NCBI RefSeq assembly: GCF_024721605.1
Contig: NZ_CP102630.1
Span: forward strand, 992,001 to 1,056,000
Reading direction: 5' to 3'
DNA length: 64,000 nt
DNA from: Sphingomicrobium flavum
Lineage (GTDB): Bacteria > Pseudomonadota > Alphaproteobacteria > Sphingomonadales > Sphingomonadaceae
The position numbers and the translations under genes are program-made. The notes beneath the pieces were generated by a model that was not told where the DNA came from, did not search any database, and worked only from the letters and a program-made list of their open reading frames with translations. Of the stretch, positions 1 to 9,021 are shown piece by piece (positions within the stretch are counted from its first letter, which is position 1; each line of letters opens with the position of its first letter).

Positions 1-508
1 GGAAGAGATCGAAATCATAGCCCGAGCCTGCGGCATTCTTGCCGAGCAGGCCCGCCTCATAGGCTTCGTCGATCGCCTTCTGCATGGCGATCGCTTCCTG
101 GATATATTCGCCGCGAATGTAGATGTAACAAGCGCGCGCGCGCATCGCGAAGCTGGCCAACAGCGCGCCCTCGATCAGCTTGTGCGGATCATGGCGGATG
201 ATTTCGCGGTCCTTGCACGAACCGGGCTCGCTTTCATCGGCGTTGATGACGAGGAAGTTGGGGCGGCCGGGCGTGGGCTCCTTGGGCATGAAGCCCCATT
301 TCACGCCGGTCGGGAAGCCCGCACCGCCGCGCCCGCGCAGGCCGGATTCCTTGACAATCTCGATGATCGCGTCCTGGCCCAGCGCCATCAGCTTCTTGGT
401 GTCGTCCCAATCGCCGCGCGCCTGCGCCGACTTCAGGTCCGCGCCCTGGAAGCCATAGACGTTGGTGAAGATCCGATCCTTGTCGGTCAGGCTGGTGATG
501 CCGCTCAT
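1..508 (-). CDS. nuoF: NADH-quinone oxidoreductase subunit F, N-terminal part
   Basis: NuoF carries FMN, the NADH site and a 4Fe-4S cluster in the peripheral arm of respiratory complex I. Only the first 169 residues are in the window; the gene runs off the left edge. Visible are the glycine-rich segment [13 protein letters not shown] and the FMN/NADH-site stretch [14 protein letters not shown], both diagnostic of the 51-kDa subunit. The ATG overlaps the stop of the preceding 46-codon ORF (ATGA), so translation is probably coupled. It is the most downstream gene seen of the leftward nuo operon. Confidence 0.97.
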   Translation of the reverse strand, partial: MSGITSLTDKDRIFTNVYGFQGADLKSAQARGDWDDTKKLMALGQDAIIEIVKESGLRGRGGAGFPTGVKWGFMPKEPTPGRPNFLVINADESEPGSCKDREIIRHDPHKLIEGALLASFAMRARACYIYIRGEYIQEAIAMQKAIDEAYEAGLLGKNAAGSGYDFDLF

Positions 509-645
509 ATCGCGATCACTCCCATGGCAAACAGCACCCCAATGACGATGATGGCCGCGATCAGGACGAACTTGATCGTCCCCACGACGAAGCGGAAGAT
601 GAGGAAGGCGATGACCAGCGCAATGATGAGGGCGGCAATGCTCAT
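505..645 (-). CDS. 46-residue membrane protein in the nuo operon
   Basis: A very small ORF that is almost all hydrophobic: two apolar stretches (about residues 2-20 and 25-46) are split by the motif FRFVVGTIK. Its ATG sits inside the stop of the upstream 48-residue ORF, and its own TGA overlaps the nuoF ATG. This packing between nuoE and nuoF is the main argument that it is real. The pattern F-K/R-x-V-x-G-x-I is shared with the 48-residue neighbour, so the two may be paralogues. No function is known to me; an accessory or assembly role for complex I is only an inference. Confidence 0.6.
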   Translation of the reverse strand: MSIAALIIALVIAFLIFRFVVGTIKFVLIAAIIVIGVLFAMGVIAI

Positions 646-791
646 CACTTCTTCTCCAGCAATTTCTGCGCGCCCAGCACCACGACGGCGGCCAGCGCGA
701 CACCGATGATGAGACCGATGAAGTTGCCGACGATCTTGAACGCCAGGATCACCAGCAGGATGGCGGCGATGATCTTGATGACATTATTCAT
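645..791 (-). CDS. 48-residue membrane protein in the nuo operon
   Basis: A small ORF with an N-terminal hydrophobic helix (residues 4-19), the motif [10 protein letters not shown], a second helix (about 24-41) and a basic tail ending LLEKK. It starts at an ATG overlapping the stop of the 57-residue ORF upstream (ATGA) and ends in a TGATG overlap with the next one. It resembles its 46-residue neighbour in layout. No family is recognised. Its place inside the chain of overlapping nuo genes suggests translation with complex I. Confidence 0.6.
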   Translation of the reverse strand: MNNVIKIIAAILLVILAFKIVGNFIGLIIGVALAAVVVLGAQKLLEKK

Positions 792-961
792 GATGCGTCA
801 GCCTCCCCATCCTTGCGACCGAAGAAAAAGCCGAAGCCGCCCAGAAGGAAGCCTAGCAGCACCCAGACGATCCAGGGATCGCCATTGAGGAACTTCCAGA
901 TGGCAACGCCGAGAAAGATCGCGCCAATCCCGCCTGCGCCTTTTCCTGTGTTGCTGGCCAT
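788..961 (-). CDS. 57-residue membrane protein in the nuo operon
   Basis: A small ORF with a glycine-rich start (MASNTGKGAGGIG), one or two hydrophobic segments (about residues 12-23 and 30-47) and a charged C-terminus ([11 protein letters not shown]). The ATG overlaps the nuoE stop by one base (TGATG), and the stop overlaps the next start. The charged tail and the overlaps make it unlikely to be noise. No known family is recognised; it would be a single- or double-pass inner-membrane protein made together with NuoE and NuoF. Confidence 0.6.
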   Translation of the reverse strand: MASNTGKGAGGIGAIFLGVAIWKFLNGDPWIVWVLLGFLLGGFGFFFGRKDGEADAS

Positions 962-1626
962 CACCACTGCCCCCGATAGTCATAGTTGCGTTCGGCCATT
1001 TTCTTGAGGCTCGTCGGGCCGCCTTCGGGGCAGCTTGCGGTGCGGCCGGTCTGCGAACCCGTCTTGGGCTCCTGGCCTGCCGCCAGCGCATCGAGGATCG
1101 CGCCCGCGCTTTCGGCGGTGAGGTCCTCATAATTGTCGTCGTTGATCTGGAACATCGGCGCGTTGGCGCAGGTGCCCATGCACTCGACCTCGGTCAGCGT
1201 GAACAGGCCATCATCGGTGGTGTGGCCACGCTCCATCCCGCGCGCCTGGCAAGCCTCGATGATGCTTTCCGCGCCGCGCAGCATGCAGGGCGTCGTGCCG
1301 CAAACCTGGACATGATATTTGCCGACGGGGACGAGGTTATACATGGTGTAGAAGCTCGCCACTTCCATCACGCGCACCACCGGCATGTCGAGCGACTTGG
1401 CGACGAATTCGATTACCGGCACGGGCAGCCAACCCTGCGTATCGGTCATCCGCCCGACCTGCCGCTGCGCAAGATCGAGGAACGGCAAACAGGCCGACGC
1501 CTGGCGCCCGGCGGGATATTTGGCGAGAATCTTGTCCGCCTCGACCTGGGCGACATCGTCCCAGGCAAACGAGCCCCACTGCGCGCGCAGTTCCGGCGTT
1601 TCGGCGGCAAAATGACGGTTGGCCAT
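961..1626 (-). CDS. nuoE: NADH-quinone oxidoreductase subunit E (24-kDa, 2Fe-2S)
   Basis: NuoE binds the off-path 2Fe-2S cluster N1a beside the FMN in complex I. The protein has 221 residues with a thioredoxin-like cluster site formed by C109 and C114 (CGTTPC) and C149 and C153 (CMGTC). A 40-50 residue C-terminal extension, rich in small and polar residues and ending YDYRGQW, follows the catalytic core. The ATG overlaps the stop of the upstream 92-residue ORF (TAATG), and the stop overlaps the next small ORF. Confidence 0.97.
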   Translation of the reverse strand: MANRHFAAETPELRAQWGSFAWDDVAQVEADKILAKYPAGRQASACLPFLDLAQRQVGRMTDTQGWLPVPVIEFVAKSLDMPVVRVMEVASFYTMYNLVPVGKYHVQVCGTTPCMLRGAESIIEACQARGMERGHTTDDGLFTLTEVECMGTCANAPMFQINDDNYEDLTAESAGAILDALAAGQEPKTGSQTGRTASCPEGGPTSLKKMAERNYDYRGQW

Positions 1627-1904
1627 TAGCTAGAAGCCTTTTTTCGCTTAAATGAATCACCGAACCAAACCCAAGCAATAGTCGTCATGCCAAGCAAGGC
1701 TCCGGCCACCATTGCGACGGCTTCGGAAACGGTAGCTTCAAGATCGGCAAAGCCCCAAGCCAGATAGGCTAGCAGAAGACCGAAAATGAGCTTTTCGAGA
1801 TGTGCACCCTTGTAAATGGCACCCAGAACCAATTTCAGCACCCACGACATTAGTATCAGCGGAATTGCGGTGCCGAAGAAGTAAAGGAGAATAATCAGAT
1901 TCAC
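1626..1904 (-). CDS. 92-residue membrane protein between nuoD and nuoE
   Basis: A GTG-started ORF whose first base lies in the nuoD stop region (GTGA) and whose TAA overlaps the nuoE ATG. Three hydrophobic segments are visible (about residues 3-30, 38-55 and 60-82), and it ends in the basic tail FKRKKASS. Base composition is a little less GC-rich than nuoD or nuoE. I do not recognise a family. The double overlap shows it is built into the operon and translated with complex I; whether it binds the complex is not shown. Confidence 0.7.
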   Translation of the reverse strand: MNLIILLYFFGTAIPLILMSWVLKLVLGAIYKGAHLEKLIFGLLLAYLAWGFADLEATVSEAVAMVAGALLGMTTIAWVWFGDSFKRKKASS

Positions 1905-3148
1905 CGATCACACTCCCCGAAGACTACGTCGATCGCGCTGAGCACCGCGGTGGTGTCGGCGAGCATGTGGCCTTTCATCATGAAATCCATCGCCTGCAGG
2001 TGGCTGAACGCGGTCGGCCGGATCTTGCAGCGATAGGGTTTGTTGGTGCCGTCGGCGACGAGGTAGACGCCGAATTCGCCCTTGGGGCTTTCGGTGGCGA
2101 CATACACCTCGCCCGCGGGCACGTGGTAGCCCTCGGTGTAGAGCTTGAAGTGGTGGATCAGCGCTTCCATCGACTGCTTCATCTCGCCGCGCTTGGGCGG
2201 GAAGACCTTGCGGTCGAGGCTGCCGATGGGCCCGCTGGGCATTTCGGCAAGGCACTGGCGCATGATGCGCGCCGACTGGCGCACTTCTTCGACGCGGACC
2301 ATGAAGCGATCATAGCAGTCGCCCTTGGTGCCCACGGGCACGTCGAAATCCATGCGGTCATAGACTTCGTAGGGCTGCGATTTGCGCAAATCCCACGGAA
2401 TGCCGCTGGCGCGGATCATCGGGCCGCTGAAGCCCCACGCGAGCGCGTCATCCTTGCTGACCACGCCGATATCGACGTTGCGCTGCTTGAAGATGCGATT
2501 GTCGACGACGAGGCTCATCGCGTCCTCGAAAATCTGCATGCGATTGTCGAGGAAGTCGCTCATCTGCGCGAGCACCTTTTCAGGAATGTCCTGATGCACG
2601 CCGCCGACGCGGAAATAATTGGCGTGCATGCGCGCGCCCGACACGGCTTCATACAGCTGCATCGTGTCTTCGCGCACTTCGAACAGCCACAGGTTGGGCG
2701 TCATCGCGCCGACATCCATGACATGGCTGCCAAGGTTGAGCATGTGGTTGGAAATGCGGGTCAATTCCGCCATCAGCACGCGGATATATTGGGCCCGTAG
2801 CGGCACTTCGAGGCCGAGCAGCTTTTCCACCGCGAGCACGTAGCTATGCTCCATGCACATGGGCGAGCAATAATCGAGGCGATCGAAATAAGGCAGCGCC
2901 TGCGCATAGGTCTTATATTCGATCAGCTTTTCAGTGCCGCGATGAAGCAGGCCGACATGCGGATCGACGCGCTCGACGATTTCGCCGTCAAGTTCCATGA
3001 TCAAGCGCAGCACGCCGTGCGCTGCCGGATGCTGGGGGCCGAAATTGATGGTGTAGTTGGAAATCGTCTCGTCGCCGGGCGTGCCGGGCTGGGTCAATTC
3101 ATTGCCATCGGCGTCCGGGAAGGTCTGGATTTCGACTTTGGTGGTCAT
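1901..3148 (-). CDS. nuoD: NADH-quinone oxidoreductase subunit D (49-kDa)
   Basis: NuoD lines the quinone pocket of complex I together with NuoB. The chosen start, [11 protein letters not shown], gives 415 residues, normal for the family. The reading frame stays open upstream, but only through the REPIN and the nuoC tail region, so a longer protein is rejected. Hallmarks include [13 protein letters not shown] near residue 37, [14 protein letters not shown], and the C-terminus ending VVFGECDR. It lies downstream of nuoC, separated by a 124-bp gap holding a REPIN. Confidence 0.98.
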   Translation of the reverse strand: MTTKVEIQTFPDADGNELTQPGTPGDETISNYTINFGPQHPAAHGVLRLIMELDGEIVERVDPHVGLLHRGTEKLIEYKTYAQALPYFDRLDYCSPMCMEHSYVLAVEKLLGLEVPLRAQYIRVLMAELTRISNHMLNLGSHVMDVGAMTPNLWLFEVREDTMQLYEAVSGARMHANYFRVGGVHQDIPEKVLAQMSDFLDNRMQIFEDAMSLVVDNRIFKQRNVDIGVVSKDDALAWGFSGPMIRASGIPWDLRKSQPYEVYDRMDFDVPVGTKGDCYDRFMVRVEEVRQSARIMRQCLAEMPSGPIGSLDRKVFPPKRGEMKQSMEALIHHFKLYTEGYHVPAGEVYVATESPKGEFGVYLVADGTNKPYRCKIRPTAFSHLQAMDFMMKGHMLADTTAVLSAIDVVFGECDR

Positions 3149-3159
3149 GAATACACCTC

Positions 3160-3256
3160 CGTCGCCCCTGCGTAGGCAGGGGCCCATGTCAGCTCGCTTG
3201 CTGAATGCTTGTCGCCCTGCTCCATGGCATGGATCCCTGCCTTCGCAGGGATGACG
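3160..3256. repeat. REPIN (two inverted REP palindromes) between nuoC and nuoD
   Basis: Two 27-bp arms, 3160-3186 and 3230-3256, are imperfect inverted copies of each other (22 of 27 positions match). Each arm is itself a hairpin: CCCCTGC/GCAGGGG in the first and ATCCCTGC/GCAGGGAT in the second. About 43 bp of unrelated sequence separates them. This is the architecture of a REP doublet. It fills nearly all of the nuoC-nuoD gap in the mRNA, where it could fold into a stable stem and change the ratio of downstream subunits. Confidence 0.85.
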
Positions 3257-3272
3257 TTGAAAGTTGGGTAGG

Positions 3273-4049
3273 TCATTCGCTGGCCTCCCCTGGCTGCGGC
3301 TCGTCCTTGTCGGTGGTCTCGCCGCCGGCATGCGCGGCCTTGGAGGCCACGCTGTCACGCGCTTCCTTTTCGGCGGCCTTGTTGGTCGGCTTGCCCGCGC
3401 CCGTATCCTTGGTGGATTCGGTCGTCTTGGGTTCGTCCACCACGGCTTTTTCATCGCCGGGCAGCTGATAATCTGGCCCTTCCCAGGGCATCAGGAAATC
3501 AAAGGTGCGGAAATCCTGCGGCAGGTCGACGGGTTCGTAGACCACCCGCTTTTCCTCTTCGCTGTAACGCAGCTCGACATAGCCGGTCATCGGGAAGTCC
3601 TTGCGCAGCGGATGACCTTCGAAGCCATAATCGGTGAGGATGCGGCGCATATCGGGATTGCCCGCGAAGTTGACGCCGTAAAGATCGAACACTTCGCGCT
3701 CGAGCCAGCCGGCCACGGGCCACAGACCGGTGAGCGAGGGCACCGAAGTGTCTTCGTCGGTCAGCACCTTGAGGCGGAAGCGGTGGTTATGCGTGACGGA
3801 AAGGAAGTGATAATTCACTTCAAAGCGTTCGGCCCGTTCCGGATAGTCGGCGCCGGCAATTTCCATCAGCTGCTGATAGCCGAAATCGTCACGCGCGATG
3901 CGCGCCGCCTCGACCAGCCCAGCGCGGGTGACCGTGACGGTCAGCTCGTCGGCATGATCCTTGGAGGTGACGAAGGCATCGCCGATGGCCTTTTGATAGC
4001 CATCGAGAAAGCCGTCGCGCGGCTTGATCAGGGGGGCGCTATGGCTCAT
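3273..4049 (-). CDS. nuoC: NADH-quinone oxidoreductase subunit C (30-kDa)
   Basis: NuoC is a peripheral-arm subunit that docks on NuoD. The protein has 258 residues; the family core ends near residue 200, just after the diagnostic [18 protein letters not shown]. What follows is a charged, low-complexity tail of nearly 60 residues rich in K, E, D, T and A. The start ATG overlaps the nuoB stop (ATGA). NuoC and NuoD are separate genes, as is usual in alphaproteobacteria. Confidence 0.97.
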   Translation of the reverse strand: MSHSAPLIKPRDGFLDGYQKAIGDAFVTSKDHADELTVTVTRAGLVEAARIARDDFGYQQLMEIAGADYPERAERFEVNYHFLSVTHNHRFRLKVLTDEDTSVPSLTGLWPVAGWLEREVFDLYGVNFAGNPDMRRILTDYGFEGHPLRKDFPMTGYVELRYSEEEKRVVYEPVDLPQDFRTFDFLMPWEGPDYQLPGDEKAVVDEPKTTESTKDTGAGKPTNKAAEKEARDSVASKAAHAGGETTDKDEPQPGEASE

Positions 4050-4618
4050 CGCTCGATCGTCCCCTCGCGGCGAATTTTCCGCTGCAGCTGCATGATGCCG
4101 TAGAGCAGGGCTTCGGCAGTCGGCGGGCAGCCCGGGATATAGATATCGACCGGGACAATGCGATCGCAGCCGCGCACGACGCTATAGCTATAATGATAAT
4201 AGCCGCCGCCATTGGCGCAGCTACCCATGGAAATGACGTAGCGCGGCTCGCTCATCTGGTCGTAGACCTTGCGCAGTGCCGGGGCCATCTTGTTGCAGAG
4301 CGTGCCGGCGACGATCATCACGTCGCTCTGGCGCGGGGATGCACGCGGAGCGACGCCGAAGCGTTCAAGGTCATAGCGCGGCATGTTGACGTGGATCATC
4401 TCCACCGCGCAGCAAGCTAGGCCGAAGGTCATCCACCACAGCGAACCGGTGCGCGCCCATTTGAACAGGTCTTCGGTCGAAGTGACGATGAAGCCCTTTT
4501 CATCCAGCTCCTTTTGCATGGCGGTCAGTTGCTCATGCTCCGGGCTGCCGGGGACGAGGCCGGCGGCGCGCGCCAGCTCTTCCTCGGTCGGATGCGGGTT
4601 GGCCGCAGAATCGAGCAT
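4046..4618 (-). CDS. nuoB: NADH-quinone oxidoreductase subunit B (PSST, cluster N2)
   Basis: NuoB carries the terminal 4Fe-4S cluster N2 that passes electrons to quinone. With the start MLDSAANPH, which overlaps the nuoA stop (TAATG), it has 190 residues. The cluster ligands are visible as C69-C70 (LACCAVEM), C134 (MGSCANGG) and C164 (IPGCPPTAE). An in-frame ATG three codons upstream would add MGV and lies inside nuoA; the overlap start is preferred. Confidence 0.97.
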   Translation of the reverse strand: MLDSAANPHPTEEELARAAGLVPGSPEHEQLTAMQKELDEKGFIVTSTEDLFKWARTGSLWWMTFGLACCAVEMIHVNMPRYDLERFGVAPRASPRQSDVMIVAGTLCNKMAPALRKVYDQMSEPRYVISMGSCANGGGYYHYSYSVVRGCDRIVPVDIYIPGCPPTAEALLYGIMQLQRKIRREGTIER

Positions 4619-4995
4619 TACTCCCATTCGAGCGCTCCCTTCTGCCAGGCATAGACAAGGCCGAGCGCCAGTTCGGTCAGGAAGATCATCATCGCGATCC
4701 ATGCGGCCCAGCCCGTCCCCATCAGGCTGACCGCCCAGGGAAAGAGGAAGGCGACTTCGAGATCGAAGATGATGAACAGGATGGCGACGAGATAGAAGCG
4801 CACGTCAAACTGGTCGCGGCTGTCTTCGAAGGCGGGGAAACCGCATTCATATTCGGAGAGCTTTTCCGGATCCGGCCGGTGCGCACCGGTCAGGCGCGAG
4901 ACGATCATTGGCAGGCCGACAAAGGCGCCGGACAATGCCAGTGCTACGGCCAGGAACAAGAGGATCGGCAGATATCCAGCGGCGACGTCGGCCAA
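4618..4995 (-). CDS. nuoA: NADH-quinone oxidoreductase subunit A
   Basis: NuoA is a small membrane subunit beside the quinone channel. It has 125 residues with three transmembrane helices (about 9-30, 65-86 and 92-115) and the conserved loop [19 protein letters not shown] after the first helix. The start codon is TTG, with a GGGAG ribosome-binding site about 9 nt upstream; no better start is available. It is the first gene of the leftward operon. Confidence 0.95.
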   Translation of the reverse strand: MADVAAGYLPILLFLAVALALSGAFVGLPMIVSRLTGAHRPDPEKLSEYECGFPAFEDSRDQFDVRFYLVAILFIIFDLEVAFLFPWAVSLMGTGWAAWIAMMIFLTELALGLVYAWQKGALEWE

Positions 4996-5031
4996 GGGGG
5001 ATGCTCCCGCAAAGTGACAAGGGTTGGCGCG

Positions 5032-5060
5032 GCTTTAGGACAGCATCAGCGACCTATCAA
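5032..5060 (-). promoter_or_regulatory. candidate nuo operon promoter
   Basis: On the minus strand TTGATA (5055-5060) and TAAAGC (5032-5037) are separated by 17 nt, about 37 nt before the nuoA start. The 166-bp gap between nuoA and the suhB-like gene holds nothing else that I recognise. The -10 match is modest, so this is a weak call. Confidence 0.4.
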
Positions 5061-5161
5061 CCGCCTAGAGCGGCTAAATTTTCACAAAATTGCGCTTTTG
5101 GCTCGATCCGATGCGCGTCGATGGCGATCGCTCGGCGCAAGCGCTGCGCGCGATGCGAAGA

Positions 5162-5974
5162 TCAGCGCAGCGAGCGTGCCACCAATTTATGCAGCTTGGA
5201 GTGCAATTCCCCATTGGCAGCGAGGAATTCGCGGCGCGCGACCATGCGGTCCTGGCCGCGATAATCGGTGACAAAGCCGCCGGCTTCCTTCACCAGCAGC
5301 ACCCCTGCCGCCACGTCCCAAATGTCGAGATCATCTTCCCAGAAGCCGTCCATGCGACCGGCAGCGACCCAGGCGAAGTCCAGGCTGGCCGCACCGAAGC
5401 GGCGAATGCCGGACACTTCGGGGCCGACCGCACCATAGATGCGACTCCACTGCGCCACATTGCCGCGCCCGAAATGGGGCAGGCCGGTGCCGATCACGGC
5501 TTCATCAAGGTGGCGACGGGCCGAGACACGCAGGCGCTGGTCCTGCAGCCAGGCGCCCCTGCCCTTTTCCGCCCAGAAGCTTTCATCGGTCAGCGGCTGG
5601 TAGATCAAACCATGGGTAATTTCGGGCGTGCCGTCGGGCTTCTTGTCCTCGACCGCGATTGAAATGGCGAAATGGGGAATGCCGTGGAGGAAATTGGAGG
5701 TGCCGTCCAAAGGATCGACGATCCAGCGCGGCTTTTCCGGGTTGCCCTCGATCGTGCCGCCCTCTTCCATCACGATGCCCCAGTCGGGGCGCGCAAACTG
5801 CAATTCCTCGACGATGGTGCGCTCGGCTCGCTCATCGGCCATCGACACGAAATCGGCCGGACCCTTCTTGGAGACCTGGAGCTGTTCGACCTCGTTGAAA
5901 TCGCGGCGCAGGCGCGGCGCGGCCTTGCGGGCAGCGCGCTCCATGACGGTGATCAGGCCGGAATGGGAAACCAT
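5162..5974 (-). CDS. inositol monophosphatase family protein (SuhB-like)
   Basis: A Mg2+-dependent phosphatase of the inositol monophosphatase fold, 270 residues. Metal-site motifs are E70-E71 (VMEEGG), D87 and D90 in WIVDPLDGTSNF, and a later WDVAAG. In alphaproteobacteria such proteins serve as SuhB-type inositol phosphatase or as histidinol phosphatase HisN; the sequence alone does not decide. Its ATG overlaps the stop of the DUF302 gene (TAATG), making it the last gene of an efp-DUF302-phosphatase unit. Confidence 0.9.
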   Translation of the reverse strand: MVSHSGLITVMERAARKAAPRLRRDFNEVEQLQVSKKGPADFVSMADERAERTIVEELQFARPDWGIVMEEGGTIEGNPEKPRWIVDPLDGTSNFLHGIPHFAISIAVEDKKPDGTPEITHGLIYQPLTDESFWAEKGRGAWLQDQRLRVSARRHLDEAVIGTGLPHFGRGNVAQWSRIYGAVGPEVSGIRRFGAASLDFAWVAAGRMDGFWEDDLDIWDVAAGVLLVKEAGGFVTDYRGQDRMVARREFLAANGELHSKLHKLVARSLR

Positions 5975-6540
5975 TATTGAGCACTTTCTTCGGTGGCGCT
6001 GGCAGGAGCGAGGGCAGCATCCTGCGCCAGCGTCTTCAATGTTTCGGCGATGGCCTCGATGCGCTGTTCCTGCTCGCTCACGTCATGGCGCGTGGCGAGC
6101 CAGAGCGGCGCATTGTAGGCGATGATCGTCTTGCCTTCTTCATCGGCATAGACGGCCATGCGCTGGGGCAGGTCGAGCGCGGCTTCGGGCGAGGCCATCA
6201 TCAGGTGGGTGCCGACCTCGGGCTTGCCGAACAGGATGACCTGAGAAGGGCGCATCTCCAGATCGACGCCGGCAGCGTTCTGCTGATGATCGAGGCGGGT
6301 TACCACGGTGAATCCACCTTCCACAATGGCGGCTTCAAGACGGTCCATCACGTCCTGCACGCTGCCATTGGCCGTGATCGTCACCACCCCGCTGCCATAG
6401 GAGGAACGGGTGGTGCCGCTGGCTTCGACCGTGCCTTCGCTGGCATCGATCTCATTCTCGCCCGCCATGCTTTCCCGGGCGGAACCGAAATCGCAGCCGG
6501 CAAGGCCAAGCGCGAGCATGGGGAGGACGAGAATTCGCAT
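5974..6540 (-). CDS. DUF302-type lipoprotein
   Basis: A 188-residue protein with a lipoprotein signal ending in the lipobox LAGC (lipidated C16) and then a serine/glutamate-rich linker. The body has the DUF302 pattern: SVQDVMDRLEAAIVEGGFTV, then SQVILFGKPEVGTHLM, then LDLPQRMAVY. DUF302 domains have no settled biochemical function. Residue +2 after the lipid cysteine is Asp, which in E. coli would favour inner-membrane retention. It is translationally coupled to efp upstream (stop and start share one base) and to the phosphatase downstream. Confidence 0.8.
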   Translation of the reverse strand: MRILVLPMLALGLAGCDFGSARESMAGENEIDASEGTVEASGTTRSSYGSGVVTITANGSVQDVMDRLEAAIVEGGFTVVTRLDHQQNAAGVDLEMRPSQVILFGKPEVGTHLMMASPEAALDLPQRMAVYADEEGKTIIAYNAPLWLATRHDVSEQEQRIEAIAETLKTLAQDAALAPASATEESAQ

Positions 6541-7103
6541 CAGTCGGCGCGCTTCACATAGGTGACTTCGCCGGTATCGACGACAACGCGCGTGCCGCTG
6601 GTGATGTGCGGCGGCACCATGATGCGCACGCCATTGTCGAGCAGGGCCGGCTTGTAGCTGGACGAGGCGGTCTGCCCCTTCACCACGGCATCGGCCTCGA
6701 CGATTTCATGTTCGACGAACTGGGGCAGCTGGACCGAGAGCGGGCGCTCGTCATACATTTCGAGCATCACGTCCATGCCGTCGGTCAGGAAGGCAGCCTG
6801 GTCGCCGACCATATCCTTGTGGATGAGGATCTGCTCGAAGCTTTCCTTGTCCATGAAGGTCAGATCGTCGCCATCGGCGAAAAGGAACTGGTATTCCTTG
6901 GTGTCGAGGCGCACCTTTTCGACCGTTTCAGCCGAGCGGAACCGCACGTTATTCTTGCGCCCGTCGATGAGATTCTTGAGCTCGACCTGCATATAGGCCC
7001 CGCCCTTGCCGGGCTGGGTATGCTGGATTTTGACGGCCTTCCAGATGCCGCCTTCATATTCGATGATGTTGCCGGGACGAATGTCCACACCGCTGATCTT
7101 CAT
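6540..7103 (-). CDS. efp: translation elongation factor P
   Basis: EF-P relieves ribosome stalling at polyproline. It has 187 residues from the start [12 protein letters not shown], with the KOW-like domain I, the modifiable lysine K33 in the loop QPGKGGAY, and OB domains ending [20 protein letters not shown] longer open frame upstream is ignored because the family begins here and a GGCGGA ribosome-binding site precedes this ATG. I see no EpmA-type lysine ligase gene in the window. Confidence 0.98.
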   Translation of the reverse strand: MKISGVDIRPGNIIEYEGGIWKAVKIQHTQPGKGGAYMQVELKNLIDGRKNNVRFRSAETVEKVRLDTKEYQFLFADGDDLTFMDKESFEQILIHKDMVGDQAAFLTDGMDVMLEMYDERPLSVQLPQFVEHEIVEADAVVKGQTASSSYKPALLDNGVRIMVPPHITSGTRVVVDTGEVTYVKRAD

Positions 7104-7174
7104 AACTGATCCGCCTATATGCCTGAACGAGTGAAAAGAGCCTGGACGGACACATGTTCCGCCCCGATGCGCGC

Positions 7175-7203
7175 CCCCTAGCCTGCCTCGCCGTCGCCCG
7201 CAA
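7175..7203 (-). promoter_or_regulatory. efp promoter (TTGCGG-N17-TAGGGG)
   Basis: On the minus strand TTGCGG (7198-7203) and TAGGGG (7175-7180) are 17 nt apart, and the -10 is preceded by GC. It overlaps the 3' end of the M23 peptidase gene and leaves a leader of about 65 nt before efp. The form GCTAGG matches the GCTA -10 described for alphaproteobacterial housekeeping promoters and recurs at several genes in this window. Confidence 0.55.
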
Positions 7204-7852
7204 GAAGCGGATAAGGATTGACCGGACGACCTTCCCACCAATCTTCGCCCTCATCCATGCGGTGGATGGCAAAATGCAGATGCGGGGCGTCGGGCGCAGC
7301 ATTGCCCGAGGTGCCGACCGTGCCGATCGTCTGCCCGCCCTTGATTGTCTGGCCTTCCTTCAGGCCGGGCGCATAGGCATCGAGATGCGCATAATAGTAG
7401 ATCCAGCGCCCGTCGCGCGAGCGGATATAGGCACTGGCGCCGCCCCCGCCTTCGGAGAAATAAAGTTTCTCCAGCATACCATCGGAGGCTGACACGACCG
7501 GCGTGCCCTTGGGCGCCATGATGTCGATCGCGTCATGCCGCCGCGCGCCGCCGGCACGGGCCTGGGTGTAGGTATCGACCAGATCGTCAGGGCCGATGCC
7601 GGCGACCGGCACCGCAAGGCCCGACGGCCCGATTTCGACCGAGCGCGCCGCAATCACCGCGGGATCGGCCTTGGGATCGAGCCGCAGCGTGTCGGCCCGG
7701 TCGAGCGTGGCTTCCGCAGCCGGGCGCTCGACCTCAGGGTCATGGACGGGGTTCTCGACGCGCACATTGTCGTCGCTCCCCTGCCCCAGCGCCACCATCC
7801 AGCCAATGGAGGTGACGACTGCGGTCATCAGGATGATCAGCAACGTCCGCAT
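7178..7852 (-). CDS. M23 family (LytM-type) metallopeptidase
   Basis: A 224-residue envelope protein with an N-terminal signal anchor (about residues 3-22). The peptidase domain has [14 protein letters not shown] (first His/Asp zinc ligands), YYYAHLD and a terminal HLHFAIH motif. It probably cuts peptidoglycan cross-links or recruits an amidase. Its ATG overlaps the stop of the L,D-transpeptidase gene upstream (TGATG), so two cell-wall enzymes are coupled. A longer in-frame start upstream would lie within that gene and is rejected. Confidence 0.9.
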   Translation of the reverse strand: MRTLLIILMTAVVTSIGWMVALGQGSDDNVRVENPVHDPEVERPAAEATLDRADTLRLDPKADPAVIAARSVEIGPSGLAVPVAGIGPDDLVDTYTQARAGGARRHDAIDIMAPKGTPVVSASDGMLEKLYFSEGGGGASAYIRSRDGRWIYYYAHLDAYAPGLKEGQTIKGGQTIGTVGTSGNAAPDAPHLHFAIHRMDEGEDWWEGRPVNPYPLLAGDGEAG

Positions 7853-8967
7853 CAGGCGACGAACTTGGCCTCGAACCCGGGCTTCATCATCCGCGCCAGC
7901 TTGAGCACGTCCCAATTGGTCAGGCGGATGCAGCCATGGCTTTCCGTATAACCGATGGTCGAAGGCTCGGGCGTGCCGTGAAAGCCGTAATTTTCCTTGG
8001 TGAGGTCGAGCCACGCGACGCCGACCGGACCGTTGGGGCCAGGCGGCAGGCGCTGTTCCTCCTCACTGTCGGGCACATCCCAGAACAGGTCGGGCTGGTA
8101 GGAGAAGGGGGGTAGGAAAGCGAAAGCGGTCGCCTTCCAGTCGCCGAGCGGAAGCGGATCGTTGCGCGAGCCCGTGGTCACCGGGAACTGTGCGACCAGC
8201 TTGTCGCTCTTGTCGAACACGCGCAGCCAGCCTTCGCTTTCATCGACGACCACATAATCGCCTGTGATCGAGGCCGCATTGACGTTCATCGCATTGAACC
8301 AATCCTGGTGCTTTTCGCCGACCCAGCCCGATTCATAGTCGCGCGATGTTGGCAGCACGTTTGGAAAATACAGCTTTTCGCCGAGCGCGATCCTGGCATC
8401 GCGGCCGTTCAATGCGATCAGCACGTCGGGCGTGGTGTGAAAGCGTTCGGCCATTTCCTCGAACAGGTTGCGATAATTCATCTCATCGAGTTTGGCCTGG
8501 TCGGGCGCATCATCGGGGAACGGCATCACATATTCGCCATCGACGATCGAGCGATCGATGGTCAGCTTGCGGAAATGCTTGCGTCCGTCGCGCAGCAACG
8601 AGCGGCGGGTCGGCGTGTCGAGTTCGCCCGTCACCTCAAGCCCCATCGCTTCCTGATAGCCGGTCAATGCCTTGGTGAGGTTTTTGCCGTCCAGCCCGTC
8701 AATTACACCGGGCGAAAAGCCGGCAGCGTCAAGCAGGACCTGGGCGTGGATGATCTCGCCGCGCACCGCATTTTCATCGAATTCGACATCGATCGCCTCG
8801 GCCATGCCGCCCAGCGTGTCGGGCGCGGCGTCGCCGGTCATGGCATTGTCAGTGGCCTCGGCCTCGCTGGCCTGCGCATCGGCAGGCTCGAGCGGGTTGA
8901 GCAAAGTGCCGGCAGCCGCCAATGCGATGCCGAGGCTGAAGAGCGAGATGATGGGTTTCTTGGGCAT
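7852..8967 (-). CDS. L,D-transpeptidase with peptidoglycan-binding domain
   Basis: A 371-residue secreted enzyme. A signal peptide (about residues 1-32) is followed by an acidic linker, a PG_binding_1-like domain (around 65-125), a LysM-like stretch (FHTTPDVLIALNGRD) and a YkuD catalytic domain. The active-site motif HGTPEP...ESHGCIRLTNWD contains the nucleophilic cysteine and histidine. It forms 3-3 cross-links or attaches proteins to peptidoglycan, and is coupled to the M23 peptidase downstream. Confidence 0.92.
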   Translation of the reverse strand: MPKKPIISLFSLGIALAAAGTLLNPLEPADAQASEAEATDNAMTGDAAPDTLGGMAEAIDVEFDENAVRGEIIHAQVLLDAAGFSPGVIDGLDGKNLTKALTGYQEAMGLEVTGELDTPTRRSLLRDGRKHFRKLTIDRSIVDGEYVMPFPDDAPDQAKLDEMNYRNLFEEMAERFHTTPDVLIALNGRDARIALGEKLYFPNVLPTSRDYESGWVGEKHQDWFNAMNVNAASITGDYVVVDESEGWLRVFDKSDKLVAQFPVTTGSRNDPLPLGDWKATAFAFLPPFSYQPDLFWDVPDSEEEQRLPPGPNGPVGVAWLDLTKENYGFHGTPEPSTIGYTESHGCIRLTNWDVLKLARMMKPGFEAKFVA

Positions 8968-9021
8968 GTTATGCTTCCCTGTTGATGAGCAATTGGCCCA
9001 CCAACGCGCGGAAGCGGCAGA

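Noticed and set aside
1901-3454. NuoD as a 517-residue protein starting far upstream
   Set aside because: The extra 100 residues translate the REPIN and part of the nuoC end; the family starts at MTTKVE.
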